From Streptomyces niphimycinicus (GTDB lineage Bacteria; Actinomycetota; Actinomycetes; Streptomycetales; Streptomycetaceae), in assembly GCF_018883605.1 (NCBI RefSeq), contig NZ_JAHLEM010000110.1:1-46486 (forward strand): a stretch of DNA of 46,486 nt, read 5' to 3'. A program made the position numbers and the translations under genes. This document shows, piece after piece, positions 9,495-20,378 of this stretch. Below the pieces are notes generated by a model. It was not told the origin of the DNA. It did not search any database and saw only the letters and a list, made by a program, of their open reading frames with translations. The stretch's first letter is position 1, and every line of letters starts with the position of its first letter.

Positions 9495-10124
9495 TCAGAC
9501 CAGCCGTACCGCCTGCTCGTACGAGGGGCGCGGCAGCCGGTCCCGGTAGGCTTCGGCGCTCGGGTAACCGATGTTGACCAGCAGGATCGACCGCCACCGG
9601 CCATCGGGGAAGAACTCCTTGTCCACCGCCGCGGCGTTGAAGCCCTTCATCGGCCCGGCGGCGAGCCCCGCCGCGCGGACGGCCAGCACGAAGTAGCCCG
9701 CCTGGAGTACCGCGTTGAAGTCCCCCTGGGACTCGCGCAGTTCCTGGTTGGCCTCCAGCATCTGCTGCAACTGCGGGTTGGACGGGGCGAGGAACGGCAC
9801 ATACTCCGGGTACCGGGTGTCCGCGGCCAGCACCGCGGTGACCGGGGCCGAGGCGGTCTGCTCCTGGTTGGGCTGCGCCACTCCGGTCAGCAGCCGCTGC
9901 TTTCCTTCCTCGGTGCGCACGTACAAAATGCGCAGCGGATTGATATTCGCCGAGGTCGGGGCCCATTTGAACAGTTCATAGATGGCCTCCAGACGGTCGT
10001 CGCCCACCGGCTTGTCGCTGAAGTCATAGGCCGTCTTGGCCTCGGTGAAGAGAAGTTTCCGCCCCTCGGGGGAAAGTGCGTACAGGGCCTGATCGATATC
10101 GGGGGCCAGGGTGCTGTCCGACAT
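9495..10124 (-). CDS. Malonic semialdehyde reductase (RutE/HadB-like) nitroreductase family
   Basis: FMN-dependent nitroreductase-fold protein, 209 aa, close to RutE length (about 196). RutE-type features include LLFTEAKTAYDFSDKPV, KWAPTSANINPLRI, a long AAGLAAGPMKGF stretch and LLVNIGY near the C terminus. RutE reduces malonic semialdehyde to 3-hydroxypropionate during pyrimidine breakdown, yet no other rut genes are nearby, so the substrate here is uncertain. ATG 10124 is preceded by AAGGAGTG at a good distance. Divergent from the alcohol dehydrogenase at 10305; a hairpin terminator follows. Membership of the polyketide cluster is possible but unproven. Confidence 0.85.
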   Translation of the reverse strand: MSDSTLAPDIDQALYALSPEGRKLLFTEAKTAYDFSDKPVGDDRLEAIYELFKWAPTSANINPLRILYVRTEEGKQRLLTGVAQPNQEQTASAPVTAVLAADTRYPEYVPFLAPSNPQLQQMLEANQELRESQGDFNAVLQAGYFVLAVRAAGLAAGPMKGFNAAAVDKEFFPDGRWRSILLVNIGYPSAEAYRDRLPRPSYEQAVRLV

Positions 10125-10304
10125 GGCCGTTCCACTCCTTGCTCACGGTATGGCAATCGCGTCCACAGCGTACGCGTAGGTGATGTGCCGCGGCTGAGAC
10201 TTGGTCAGGTGCGGTGATGATGTGGTCTATCGCCGCGCCGATCATGTGTGGCACGCTCTTGCCATGATGCTGGCGGCACGTCTTTCCGGAAAGCAGGCGT
10301 TCCC

Positions 10305-11279
10305 TTGAGGGCCGCCGTGCTGACGGAGCCCGGTGCGCTGTCCGTGGTGTCCGTGCCGGAGCCGTCCTGCGGCCCCGGGGAGGTGCTGATCCGGATGCGG
10401 GGCACGGGGCTGTGCGGCTCCGATCTCGCGGTGCACGCGGGACACCGGCGGCCACCGAGTCTGCCCTGGATCCTGGGCCACGAGGGGACGGGGCGGATCG
10501 TCGAGCTGGGCAGCGCGGTCAGCGGTCTGCGCACCGGCCAGGACGTGGTCATCGAACCGGACTACTGCTGTCTGACGTGCGCCCCCTGCCGGGCCGGGCG
10601 GACGTCGGCCTGCGCCGGCCGGGCCGCTGTGGGACTGACCGTTCCCGGTCTGCTGAGTGACTACGTCGTGGCACCGGCCGCGTTCGTCTGGCCGGTCGCC
10701 CCGCGGCTGCCGCTCGAGGACCTGGTCTGTGTGGAACCGGCGACCGTGGCGCGGGCGGCGATGCGGCGCTCGGGCATCGCGCCGGGGCAGAGCTGCCTGG
10801 TGATCGGGGCCGGTTCCCAGGGCCTGCTGCTGTGCCAGGCGCTGATCGACCACGGTGTGACGGTGTTCGTCCAGGAGCCCAACGAGGCCCGGCTCGACCG
10901 CGCGTGTTCCCTGGGCGCGGCACCCCTGCCACCGGACATGGACGGGCTCCCCTGTCTCTTCGAGACCTCCGGCGCCCCCGGAGTCATCGAGCAGGGGCTG
11001 CGACGGCTCGCCAAACCCGGCACCGCCGTTCTGATCGGGATGAACACCTCCCCGCTCGGAGTCTCGCCCCGCGATCTGGTGGCGGGACAGATCACCCTCA
11101 TCGGCAGCATGATCTACGACCATCCGGTGGACTTCGCACAGACCGTCAGCGCCCTGGAGTCGCGGACACCGCCCCGGCTCGGGGCGGTGGTCAGCGACGG
11201 CTATGCCCTGGAGGACGTCCAGGAGGCGTTCACCGCGGCGTACACCGCGGCGGGAAAGGTGTGGGTCGACCTTTGCTGA
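10305..11279 (+). CDS. Zinc-dependent alcohol dehydrogenase (MDR family)
   Basis: Medium-chain dehydrogenase/reductase, 324 aa from the TTG start at 10305 that gives the family-typical beginning (M)RAAVLTEPG; a GTG at 10248 in the same frame would add 19 atypical residues. Catalytic zinc ligands are Cys37 (GLCGSD) with His59-Glu60 (GHEGTG). The structural zinc cluster is Cys88/89, Cys92, Cys95 and Cys103. The cofactor loop is VIGAGSQG. It should oxidise an alcohol or polyol or reduce a carbonyl using NAD(P). It stands alone on this strand, divergent from the nitroreductase, and ends in a hairpin terminator. Substrate unknown. Confidence 0.87.
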   Translation: MRAAVLTEPGALSVVSVPEPSCGPGEVLIRMRGTGLCGSDLAVHAGHRRPPSLPWILGHEGTGRIVELGSAVSGLRTGQDVVIEPDYCCLTCAPCRAGRTSACAGRAAVGLTVPGLLSDYVVAPAAFVWPVAPRLPLEDLVCVEPATVARAAMRRSGIAPGQSCLVIGAGSQGLLLCQALIDHGVTVFVQEPNEARLDRACSLGAAPLPPDMDGLPCLFETSGAPGVIEQGLRRLAKPGTAVLIGMNTSPLGVSPRDLVAGQITLIGSMIYDHPVDFAQTVSALESRTPPRLGAVVSDGYALEDVQEAFTAAYTAAGKVWVDLC

Positions 11280-11305
11280 GCGGCTGCGCCGGGGCGGCCG
11301 CTCAG
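11276..11305. terminator. Bidirectional hairpin terminator
   Basis: Perfect 9-bp inverted repeat CTGAGCGGC / GCCGCTCAG with a 12-base GC-rich loop, starting inside the stop codon of the dehydrogenase and lying between it and the convergent beta-propeller pseudogene. Confidence 0.6.
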
Positions 11306-11329
11306 GAGAGGTCGCCCCGGCGGCGGACC

Positions 11330-13003
11330 TCATTCGGCGGGCCCGGTCAGACGCAGCACACTCCCCTCCCCATTGGCCGATACGAGGAGGGCCCCGTCCG
11401 GGGCGACGGCGAGCCCGGCGAACTGGCGCGGGCGGCCGGGGACTCCGGGGATCGGCTCGGGCTCGGTGCGCGTGATCCCGGGCGGCAGGCCGACCGCCAA
11501 GTTCTCGGCGTCGATCCTGCACTCTCCCGTGGCCGGCGAGATCGCCCGCAGCCGCCGGTGCGCGACCTCCACCGTGAACAGCTCGTCACCGCGCACGGCC
11601 AGGCCCTGCGGTGCCCCGAGCCCGTCCGCGACGACCACCGCCGCGCCGTCCTCCAGCCGGAGCACCGCGCCGCGCCGGTCGTCGCTGACGTAGCAGCGCC
11701 CCTCGCCGTCGAAGGCGACGTCCAGAGGGTGGTCGAGTCCCTCGGCGAGCACGCTCACCGTGTCGGTGTCGTCGATGCGCAGGATGCGGCCCGTACCGGT
11801 CTCGGCGACCACGAGGGAGCCGTCCGGTGCGACGGCGATTTCCGGTGGGCTGGTCCAGCCCGGTGGCCCGCACTCGCGTGGTCTTGTCGACGGGGTCGTG
11901 GGTGCGCACATCGCCGAGTTGTGAGGTGAGGTGGAGCAGGCCGTCGTCGGCGGTGACGTTGTGCACGGCGTAGATCAGCTCGTGGGTGACGACACCGGGC
12001 TCCTCGCCGTCCTCACCTGAGCCGGAACCGGAACCGGAGCCGGGACCGGACCCGGGACCAGACCCGGGACCGGACCCGGGACCGGAGACATCCGGGCTCG
12101 CCAGGCGGAAGTGGTCGGCCGCGTACACCGTGCCGCCGAGGTCGACCGTGATGCCGAACGGCCCGTCGAACCCCTGCGGGACCACCACCCGGGTCCTGCC
12201 GTCCGTGTGCATCTCCGCGATCCCGCCACTGGCGAAGCTGGAGACGAACATCCGGTTCTCATGGTCGAACGCGGCGTTGTCCAGCCCGACGATGCCGCTC
12301 GCCACGACCGTCCGGGCCCCGGTCTTCAGATCGATACGGGTCACCAGACCGGCCATGCCACGGGACAGGACGACGAGCACGCCGCCCCGGTCGAACCGCA
12401 CCGCGACCGGGTCGTCCACCTCCTCGGCGACCAGCTCGGGCACCCCTCCGTCGGGCGGGATACGCCAGACCTGGTTGCGCATCATCTGCGGGTAGTACAG
12501 GCAGCCGTCGGGGCCGAGTTGCATCGCGTTGCCCAGGGCCAGCCCGTCGGTCAGCACCGCCGGGTCGCCGCCGCCGGGGAACAGCTCCATCAGCCGGCCG
12601 TTCATCTTCATCTCGTTGACGAAGAGCCGGTCGCCGACGCAGGTGATGCCGTTGGGCAGCGACACCTGGTCGGAGACGAGGGTGTACGCGCCCTCCGAGC
12701 CGCGCCGCCACACCCGGCCGGGGTGAGATCGGCGATGTACATCGAGCCGTCCGCCCCGAAGGCCAGGTCGTCCGGCGCTTCCACCGGGCCGTCGAGCGGC
12801 ACCACCACCTCGACATCACCCGAGGCCGGGTCCACGGCGCTGATCTGCCCGGCGAGGAACTGCGCCACGTACAGCCGCCCGTCGGGGCCGAATGTGACGC
12901 CGTTGGAACCCCACAGCCGGTTCGCCCTGGTCAGTCGACGCACCTCCATGCGGTCGCTCGTGGCCCGGCCGCGGCCGGTGTCGTCGAACCGGCTGGGGTG
13001 CAT
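11330..13003 (-). pseudogene. SMP-30/gluconolactonase-like beta-propeller protein, frameshifted
   Basis: Three adjacent reading frames together encode one beta-propeller protein of the SMP-30/NHL type, with repeated blades such as GVTFGPDGRLYVAQF, DLAFGADGSMYIAD, GITVDLGGTVYAADHF and EIAVAPDGSLVVAE. The first break is near 12720, where one G appears missing in the CCCCGGCCGGG run. The second is near 11850, after TGLDQP. ATG 13003 has AAGGAG upstream; ATG 13033 is an in-frame alternative. A low-complexity Gly-Ser-Pro linker from a GGACCCGGGACC-like minisatellite (12016-12089) interrupts the propeller. It lies 50 bases after the monooxygenase pseudogene, presumably once an operon controlled by the divergent TetR gene. 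Sequencing error is the main alternative, but the neighbour's internal loss argues for true decay. Confidence 0.75.
12016..12089. repeat. GGACCCGGGACC minisatellite inside the beta-propeller pseudogene
   Basis: Imperfect tandem units of 6 and 12 bases (GGACCGGACCCG-like), in frame as a (GP)GSGPGS-type linker in the minus-strand reading frame. Confidence 0.7.
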
Positions 13004-13052
13004 CGTCGCTCCTTGGGAGTGGGTGAACTCCATCAGGTGATATCCATCGGTG

Positions 13053-14580
<1,528 letters not shown>

Positions 14581-14671
14581 AGGGGGTCCTCGCGCCTCTG
14601 GCGTCGGAAGGTCTGCGGGGCTCGGGCGCCGCCCGGAGTCCGTTGATCGGCGGCGCGGGCTCAGCCTCACA

Positions 14672-14704
14672 GAAAACGTTCTCACTGCGCAAGGTTTCCC
14701 AGTG
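14672..14704. promoter_or_regulatory. Candidate TetR operators between the monooxygenase pseudogene and tetR
   Basis: GAAAACGTTCTC (14672-14683) is a 12-base near-palindrome with one mismatch, directly followed by a CACTG...CAGTG dyad (14683-14704). It sits in the 160-base divergent region, the expected place for autoregulation by the TetR protein. Confidence 0.4.
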
Positions 14705-14740
14705 GGCAAGAATCGGCCTTCTCGCGTATGCTCACCGGCG

Positions 14741-15322
14741 ATGACTACCGGCCTGCGCGAGCGCAAGAAGGCGGCGACCCGCCAGTCGCTGCACGATGCC
14801 GCCGTGCGCCTCGCCGCCGAGCATGGCGTCGAGCACCTCACGGTGGAGGCCATCGCCGATGCCGCCACCGTCTCCCGGCGCACCTTCTCCAACTACTTCG
14901 CCAGCAAGGAACAGGCGCTGCTGCACCACGACAGGGCGCGTACGGTCCGGCTGGTCGAGCTGATCCGCGCCCGCCCGGCGGAGGAATCCCTGATGGCGGC
15001 GGTCATCCGGGCCGCCGAACAGCACTCCACCGAGTTCACCGCCGACCCGGCGCAGGAGGAGCACTACCGGACCCTGCGGCTGCATCCGGCGCTGCTCCCG
15101 GAGCTGGTCGCCACCTATGCCGCCGCCGAGCGCGATCTCGCCGAGGCGGCCGAAGAGCGCCTTCCCGCCGGACCGGACACCCCGCTGCGCGCCCAGGTCC
15201 TCGCCGCGACCCTGCTCGCCACCTTCCGCGTCGTCGGGCAGACGGCTCTCGAGCGCCGTGAGCACGATGTCGTGGACCTGCTCCGGCAGGCCATCGGCAT
15301 CACCCACGAGGGCTTCCGCTGA
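14741..15322 (+). CDS. TetR/AcrR family transcriptional regulator
   Basis: 193-residue one-component repressor. The N-terminal helix-turn-helix is LTVEAIADAATVSRRTFSNY, about residues 34-53, followed by FASKEQALL typical of TetR proteins; the rest is a helical ligand domain. Divergent from the decayed Baeyer-Villiger monooxygenase, its likely former target. It reads intact, so repressor survival with dead target genes is notable. Ligand unknown. Confidence 0.9.
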   Translation: MTTGLRERKKAATRQSLHDAAVRLAAEHGVEHLTVEAIADAATVSRRTFSNYFASKEQALLHHDRARTVRLVELIRARPAEESLMAAVIRAAEQHSTEFTADPAQEEHYRTLRLHPALLPELVATYAAAERDLAEAAEERLPAGPDTPLRAQVLAATLLATFRVVGQTALERREHDVVDLLRQAIGITHEGFR

Positions 15323-15400
15323 CCGTTTTCCCGGCCGGGGAGACAACTGGGGAGACGGTCACGGGACGGCTGGGCCAAGCGTGGCCGGATCTGAGCGGCT

Positions 15401-15423
15401 CTCGATAGGCACTGACTATCGAG
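15401..15423 (+). promoter_or_regulatory. LysR-type operator upstream of sdhCAB
   Basis: Perfect dyad CTCGATAG-N7-CTATCGAG containing the T-N11-A core expected of LysR-type regulators (T15406, A15418), 56 bases before the first sdhC start. No LysR gene is adjacent; the next upstream gene is a TetR regulator. Confidence 0.6.
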
Positions 15424-15478
15424 ATGATCAGAATCATATCTTGGCCCTTTCGACTCGCCGGGTTCTACCGTCGTGTCC

Positions 15479-16207
15479 ATGGCATTGACAACGCGGCCGG
15501 AGCAGCGTCCGTCGCGGGCGGAGCGACGGCCGTCCATGGCGCTCACATTCTGGCAATCGACGCTCGGCAAGAAGATCGTCATGGGCGTGACCGGTCTGAT
15601 CATGATCGGTTACCTCTGTGCTCACCTGCTCGGAAACATGAAGATCTTCTTCGGTCCCGGGGAGTTCAACGGCTACGGACACTGGCTGCGTGTCATGGGG
15701 GCGCCCGTCCTGCACCATCAGTGGGGCCTGTGGATCGCCCGTATCGTCCTCGTCGCCGCGGTGGTCCTGCACGCAGTGTCCGCCTACCAGCTCAGCAGGC
15801 GCGACATCAAGGCCCGCCCGCAGGGCTACGTCCACGCCAAGCCACGGATGAGCTATGCCACCCGGACCATGCGCTGGGGCGGGGTGATCCTGGCCCTGTT
15901 CATCGTGTGGCACATCCTGGACCTCACCACCGGCACCACGCACAGCGGCGGATTCCAGGAGGGCCATCCGTACCAGAACGTGGTGGACACCTTCTCCACC
16001 TGGTACGGGAACGTCATCTACATCGTGGCGATGCTGGCCATGGGCATGCACGTCCAGCACGGCTTCTGGAGCGCCGCGCAGACCCTCGGCGCGGGCAGCC
16101 GCTCTCGTGACCGTGCCCTCAAGGCCACTGCCAATGGGCTGGCGATTCTTCTCACCGCCGGGTTCATCTCGATACCCGTCGGTGTCATGACCGGAGTGGT
16201 GAGCTGA
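15479..16207 (+). CDS. sdhC: Succinate dehydrogenase / fumarate reductase cytochrome b subunit
   Basis: Membrane anchor of the complex II type in which a single five-helix cytochrome b subunit binds heme and passes electrons between menaquinone and the iron-sulfur subunit. 242 aa from ATG 15479 (GTG 15473 is two codons earlier; ATG 15536 would begin at MALTFWQST). Family signature [31 protein letters not shown] at the first helix includes a candidate heme His; other histidines lie in [23 protein letters not shown] and MHVQHGFW. First gene of a compact sdhCAB operon (2 bases to sdhA). Confidence 0.95.
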   Translation: MALTTRPEQRPSRAERRPSMALTFWQSTLGKKIVMGVTGLIMIGYLCAHLLGNMKIFFGPGEFNGYGHWLRVMGAPVLHHQWGLWIARIVLVAAVVLHAVSAYQLSRRDIKARPQGYVHAKPRMSYATRTMRWGGVILALFIVWHILDLTTGTTHSGGFQEGHPYQNVVDTFSTWYGNVIYIVAMLAMGMHVQHGFWSAAQTLGAGSRSRDRALKATANGLAILLTAGFISIPVGVMTGVVS

Positions 16208-16209
16208 CC

Positions 16210-18168
16210 ATGACCTCGTACAGCGAATACACCGAATACACCGTCGGCGAGCCGATCGAGGACGAGCTGGCCCCGTCCGGGCCGGTGAGCGAGCGCTGGG
16301 ACACCCGCCGCTTCCAGGCCAAGCTGGTCAACCCCGCCAACCGCCGCAAGCACACCATCATCGTGGTGGGCACCGGCCTGGCCGGTGGCGCCGCCGGTGC
16401 CACCCTGGCCGAGCAGGGCTACCACGTGGTGCAGTTCTGCTACCAGGACTCGCCGCGCCGGGCCCACTCCATCGCCGCGCAGGGCGGGATCAACGCGGCG
16501 AAGAACTACCGCAACGACGGCGACTCGATCCACCGGCTGTTCTACGACACCGTCAAGGGCGGCGACTTCCGCGCCCGCGAGTCCAATGTCCACCGCCTGG
16601 CGCAGATCTCGGTGGAGATCATCGACCAGTGCGTGGCCCAGGGCGTGCCGTTCGCCCGGGAGTACGGCGGTCTGCTGGACACCCGCTCGTTCGGCGGTGT
16701 GCAGGTCTCCCGCACCTTCTACGCCCGCGGCCAGACGGGCCAGCAGTTGCTGCTCGGCGCCTACCAGGCGCTGTCCCGCCAGATCGCGGCGGGCAATGTG
16801 GAAATGCACGCCCGCACCGAGATGCTGGACCTGATCGCGGTCGACGGCCGGGCGCGTGGCATCGTCGCCCGCGATCTGGTGACCGGCAAGATCTCCACAC
16901 ACTTCGCCGACGCGGTGGTGCTGGCGAGCGGCGGCTACGGCAATGTCTTCTATCTGTCGACGAACGCCATGAACTCCAACGCGACCGCCATCTGGCGGGC
17001 GCACCGGCGCGGCGCGTACTTCGCCAACCCCTGCTTCACCCAGATCCACCCGACCTGCATTCCGCGCTCCGGGGACCACCAGTCCAAGCTGACCCTGATG
17101 AGCGAGTCGCTGCGCAACGACGGCCGGATCTGGGTGCCCAAGGCGAAGGGCGACACCCGTCCGGCGGCCGAGATCCCCGAGGACGAGCGCGACTACTACC
17201 TGGAGCGGATCTATCCGTCGTTCGGCAATCTGGTGCCGCGCGACATCGCCTCCCGCGCCGCGAAGAACGTCTGTGACGAGGGCCGTGGCGTCGGACCCGG
17301 CGGCCAGGGCGTCTATCTGGACTTCGCCGACGCCATCGCCCGGATGGGCCGCAAGGCGGTCGAGGAGAAGTACGGCAACCTCTTCGACATGTACGAGCGG
17401 ATCACGGCGGAGAACCCGTACGAGGTCCCGATGCGCATCTACCCCGCGATCCACTACACGATGGGCGGGCTGTGGGTCGACTACGACCTCCAGACCACCG
17501 TGCCGGGGCTGTTCGCGATCGGCGAGGCCAACTTCTCCGACCACGGTGCCAACCGGCTCGGTGCCTCCGCGCTGATGCAGGGCCTGGCCGACGGCTACTT
17601 CGTCCTGCCGTCGACGATCAACGACTATCTGGCCCGCCACCCGCACAAGGAAGAGGTCGACGCCGGGCACCCCGCGGCCGTGGAGGCGGTGCGGGAGACC
17701 GAGGACCGGCTGGCCAGGCTGCTGGCCGTCGACGGCGACCGCACCCCCGACTCGTTCCACCGGGAGATCGGCGAGCTGGTGTGGGAGTTCTGCGGCATGG
17801 CCCGCACCGAAGAGGGGCTGCGCAAGGCGCTGGACCGCATCCCGCAGATCCGCGAGGAGTTCTGGCGGCGGATCAAGGTGCCGGGCACCGGCGAGGAGTT
17901 CAACCAGTCGCTGGAGAAGGCCAACCGGGTCGTGGACTATCTGGAGCTGGCCGAGCTGATGTGCCTGGACGCCCTGCACCGGGCCGAGTCCTGCGGTGGC
18001 CACTTCCGCGAGGAGTCCCAGACCCCCGACGGTGAGGCCGCCCGCAAGGACGAGGAGTTCACCTACGCCGCTGCCTGGGAATTCACCGACACCGGTGCCG
18101 CCCCCGTGCTCCACAAGGAGCAGCTCACCTTCGAGTACGTCCACCCCACTCAGCGGAGCTACGCATGA
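16210..18168 (+). CDS. sdhA: Succinate dehydrogenase / fumarate reductase flavoprotein subunit
   Basis: Catalytic FAD subunit, 652 aa. FAD-binding [12 protein letters not shown] is at residues 53-64. His86 in [11 protein letters not shown] is the expected covalent flavin attachment site. Further motifs are [10 protein letters not shown], the substrate-region QIHPTC, and [10 protein letters not shown]. It interconverts succinate and fumarate and passes electrons to SdhB at the inner face of the membrane. It overlaps sdhB by ATGA, which implies translational coupling. A 708-codon frame on the opposite strand is a GC-bias shadow. Streptomyces usually carries a separate four-subunit sdh operon, so this may be a second complex II set. 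Confidence 0.97.
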   Translation: MTSYSEYTEYTVGEPIEDELAPSGPVSERWDTRRFQAKLVNPANRRKHTIIVVGTGLAGGAAGATLAEQGYHVVQFCYQDSPRRAHSIAAQGGINAAKNYRNDGDSIHRLFYDTVKGGDFRARESNVHRLAQISVEIIDQCVAQGVPFAREYGGLLDTRSFGGVQVSRTFYARGQTGQQLLLGAYQALSRQIAAGNVEMHARTEMLDLIAVDGRARGIVARDLVTGKISTHFADAVVLASGGYGNVFYLSTNAMNSNATAIWRAHRRGAYFANPCFTQIHPTCIPRSGDHQSKLTLMSESLRNDGRIWVPKAKGDTRPAAEIPEDERDYYLERIYPSFGNLVPRDIASRAAKNVCDEGRGVGPGGQGVYLDFADAIARMGRKAVEEKYGNLFDMYERITAENPYEVPMRIYPAIHYTMGGLWVDYDLQTTVPGLFAIGEANFSDHGANRLGASALMQGLADGYFVLPSTINDYLARHPHKEEVDAGHPAAVEAVRETEDRLARLLAVDGDRTPDSFHREIGELVWEFCGMARTEEGLRKALDRIPQIREEFWRRIKVPGTGEEFNQSLEKANRVVDYLELAELMCLDALHRAESCGGHFREESQTPDGEAARKDEEFTYAAAWEFTDTGAAPVLHKEQLTFEYVHPTQRSYA

Positions 18169-18911
18169 AGCTCACCCTGCGCGTCTGGCGCCAGAAGAAC
18201 GCCGACACCCCCGGTGCCATGGCCACTTACCAGCTCGACGGCGTCTCCCAGGACATGTCCTTCCTGGAGATGCTCGACATCCTCAACGAGGAACTCATCG
18301 TCAAGGGTGAGGAGCCGGTGGCCTTCGACCACGACTGCCGTGAGGGCATCTGCGGTGCGTGCAGCCTGGTGATCAACGGTGACGCCCACGGTCCGGAGCG
18401 CACCACCACCTGCCAACTCCATATGCGGTCCTTCCAGGACGGCGACACCATCGACATCGAGCCGTGGCGTGCCTCCGCCTTCCCGGTCATCAAGGACCTG
18501 GTGGTGGACCGCTCCGCCTTCGACCGGGTGATCCAGGCCGGTGGCTTCATCACCGCCCCGACCGGGGCCGCACCGGAGGCACACGCCACTCCGGTGCCCA
18601 AGGCGGACGCGGACTTCGCGTTCGAGCACGCCGAGTGCATCGGCTGCGGCGCCTGCGTGGCGGCCTGTCCCAACGGTGCGGCGATGCTGTTCACCTCGGC
18701 CAAGGTCAACCACCTCAATGTGCTGCCCCAGGGCTCTCCCGAGCGGGAGACCAGGGTGCTGGACATGGTGTCCCAGATGGACGCCGAGGGCTTCGGCGGC
18801 TGCACTCTCACCGGTGAGTGCGCCACGGCCTGCCCCAAGGGCATCCCCCTGTTCTCCATCACCGCGATGAACAAGGAGTGGCTGCGGGCGACCCGCAAGG
18901 TCAAGCGCTGA
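18165..18911 (+). CDS. sdhB: Succinate dehydrogenase / fumarate reductase iron-sulfur subunit
   Basis: 248-residue electron-transfer subunit. The [2Fe-2S] cysteines are C58, C63, C66 and C83 ([10 protein letters not shown]...C). The [4Fe-4S]/[3Fe-4S] ligands are in [12 protein letters not shown] (C158, C161, C164, C168) and [12 protein letters not shown] (C213, C219, C223). It links the SdhA flavin to the heme/quinone of SdhC. Last gene of the operon, starting within the sdhA stop, and followed by a perfect 15-bp hairpin terminator. Confidence 0.97.
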   Translation: MKLTLRVWRQKNADTPGAMATYQLDGVSQDMSFLEMLDILNEELIVKGEEPVAFDHDCREGICGACSLVINGDAHGPERTTTCQLHMRSFQDGDTIDIEPWRASAFPVIKDLVVDRSAFDRVIQAGGFITAPTGAAPEAHATPVPKADADFAFEHAECIGCGACVAACPNGAAMLFTSAKVNHLNVLPQGSPERETRVLDMVSQMDAEGFGGCTLTGECATACPKGIPLFSITAMNKEWLRATRKVKR

Positions 18912-18966
18912 CCCGCACTCCCCCGAAAACGGCACCCCTCGACAACGCTCCGTGGATGGGGTGTCC

Positions 18967-19007
18967 CGGCGGCGGAGGTCTTTCCGGACGCTAGACCTCC
19001 GCCGCCG
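18967..19007 (+). terminator. Terminator of the sdhCAB operon
   Basis: Perfect 15-bp inverted repeat (arm beginning CGGCGGCGGAGGTCT) with an 11-base loop, 56 bases after the sdhB stop. Confidence 0.8.
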
Positions 19008-19075
19008 CCCGGCCCAGCGGCCGGGCGCCGGACCATCGGCTTATGTGCCCGCCGCCCGGCCGCTAGGTTGGGCGC

Positions 19076-19549
19076 ATGTATGCCACGCGAGTCTCCCGAC
19101 GTATCAACGCTCCGCGCCCGGCCGTCTACCGGGCGCTGCTCGACGCGAGCGCCGTCGCGGCCTGGCGGGTGCCCGACGGCATGACCTGCCGGGTGCATGA
19201 GTTCGACCCCCGCGAAGGCGGGGCCTTCCGCATCTCGCTCAGCTACGACGACCCGGCGAGCACCGGCAAGTCGGGCGGCCATACGGACACCTACCACGGC
19301 CACTTCACCCGGCTGGTTCCGGACGAGCAGGTGGTCGAGGTGTCCGAGTTCGAGGCCACGGATCCCGCTCTGCGCACCACGATGACGATCACGACCACGC
19401 TCACCGACGCCGAGGGCGGCGGCACGGACGTCCAGATCCTGCACGAGGGGCTCCCCGACGCCGTACCGGCCGCCGACAACGAGCTGGGCACCCGCATGAG
19501 CCTGGACAAGCTGGCCGAGCTCGTCGAGACGGGCCGGGCGCCCGCGTAG
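19076..19549 (+). CDS. SRPBCC / AHSA1-type domain protein
   Basis: 157-residue START-like (Aha1/polyketide-cyclase fold) protein: RVSRRINAPRPAVYRALLDASAVAAWRVPDGM at the N terminus, then FDPREGGAFRISL and a C-terminal helix after HEGLPDAVPA. Members bind hydrophobic ligands in a deep cavity; specific function is usually unknown. Short leader with GC-rich sequence, no strong ribosome site visible. Convergent with the MarR regulator at 19624. Confidence 0.85.
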   Translation: MYATRVSRRINAPRPAVYRALLDASAVAAWRVPDGMTCRVHEFDPREGGAFRISLSYDDPASTGKSGGHTDTYHGHFTRLVPDEQVVEVSEFEATDPALRTTMTITTTLTDAEGGGTDVQILHEGLPDAVPAADNELGTRMSLDKLAELVETGRAPA

Positions 19550-19580
19550 ACGGCCCCCGACCGGGCGCACGTCCGCTGAT

Positions 19581-19644
19581 GCGGGCCGATCGTCGTCCGC
19601 GTATGCGGGCCGATAGTCGTCGCTCAGGCGGGCCGATTGTCGTC
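19581..19644. repeat. Threefold GCGGGCCGATNGTCGTC direct repeat
   Basis: Three 17-base copies start at 19581, 19605 and 19628 (spacing 24 and 23). The third encodes the C-terminal residues DDNRPA of the MarR gene, so the others look like local duplications of that gene's 3' end. Confidence 0.75.
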
Positions 19645-20136
19645 GAGGGAGTCCAAATGGGCGGTGAGGTCGTCGACGAAGCGTCCCAGAAGCCGGCCGA
19701 AGACCTCGCGGTCGTGCGGGCTCCAGCCCGCGAGGGCGTCGCCGAACCAGCCGAGGACGGTCCGTATATAGCGGTCGGTCGCCGCCGCTTCCTCGGCGGT
19801 CGCCTCGACGAGCCGAGCGCGCTGATCGTCCGGATCGGTGACCCGGTGAACCAGTCCGCGCCGCGCCAGCTCGTTCACCTGCCGGGTGACATGAGGCCCG
19901 ACGACCTGCATCCGTGCGGCGATCTCCCCCACCCGCAGTGGACCGCCCGCCATGTGCAGAGAGATCAGCACCGACATCGCGGGCCGGTCCACGGATACCC
20001 CGGCGGCCTCCATGGCGCGCTCGGCCAGGCGGCCCCGGTTCACGGCATCGCTGAGCTGCGTCAAACGGGGCAGCATGGCCAGCAGGTCGTGTTCACCGTC
20101 GCCGCCCTGCCCGGCCTCCGCTTCCTCGGCGGTCAT
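19624..20136 (-). CDS. MarR family transcriptional regulator
   Basis: 170-residue winged helix protein. The DNA-binding core is PLRVGEIAARMQVVGPHVTRQVNELARRGLVHRV followed by the wing DPDDQRARLVEAT, a classic MarR signature. ATG 20136 gives a normal-length protein; the open frame extends upstream to 20226 but those codons look non-MarR. Target genes are unclear because the adjacent upstream sequence is degraded. Effector unknown. Confidence 0.85.
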   Translation of the reverse strand: MTAEEAEAGQGGDGEHDLLAMLPRLTQLSDAVNRGRLAERAMEAAGVSVDRPAMSVLISLHMAGGPLRVGEIAARMQVVGPHVTRQVNELARRGLVHRVTDPDDQRARLVEATAEEAAATDRYIRTVLGWFGDALAGWSPHDREVFGRLLGRFVDDLTAHLDSLDDNRPA

Positions 20137-20195
20137 GCCCGCCCACGAGGGGCTCACGTAGGCGGCGTCGCCGACCAGGGCGACCTCAGCGCACC

Positions 20196-20378
20196 GTGCG
20201 GTCGTTCGTGGAGATGAACCAGGCACTCGCCACCGAAGGGAGCGCGAGTGCGTCCCCCCGCACCCCCGAGGATCTGGCCCGGCGCAACGAGGCGCTGCGC
20301 GGCCCGTCCCCCGTGCTCAACAGCACGGGCCGGCACGCGCACTCGGCACTGGCCCTCCCCGGCTACGACGCCGCGTAG
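20196..20378 (+). pseudogene. Short coding fragment, probably a gene 3' remnant
   Basis: Sixty codons (SFVEMNQALATEGSAS..., PEDLARRNEALRG..., ending LPGYDAA) with strong GC third-position bias expected of real streptomycete coding DNA, but no ribosome site or recognisable domain. It overlaps the end of the pectate lyase remnant on the other strand. It may be the tail of a lost gene. Confidence 0.35.

Noticed and set aside
16018..18144. A 708-codon open frame on the minus strand opposite sdhA
   Set aside because: Its translation is low-complexity Gly/Val/Asp/His-rich sequence without family motifs, mirrored from the GC-biased codons of sdhA.
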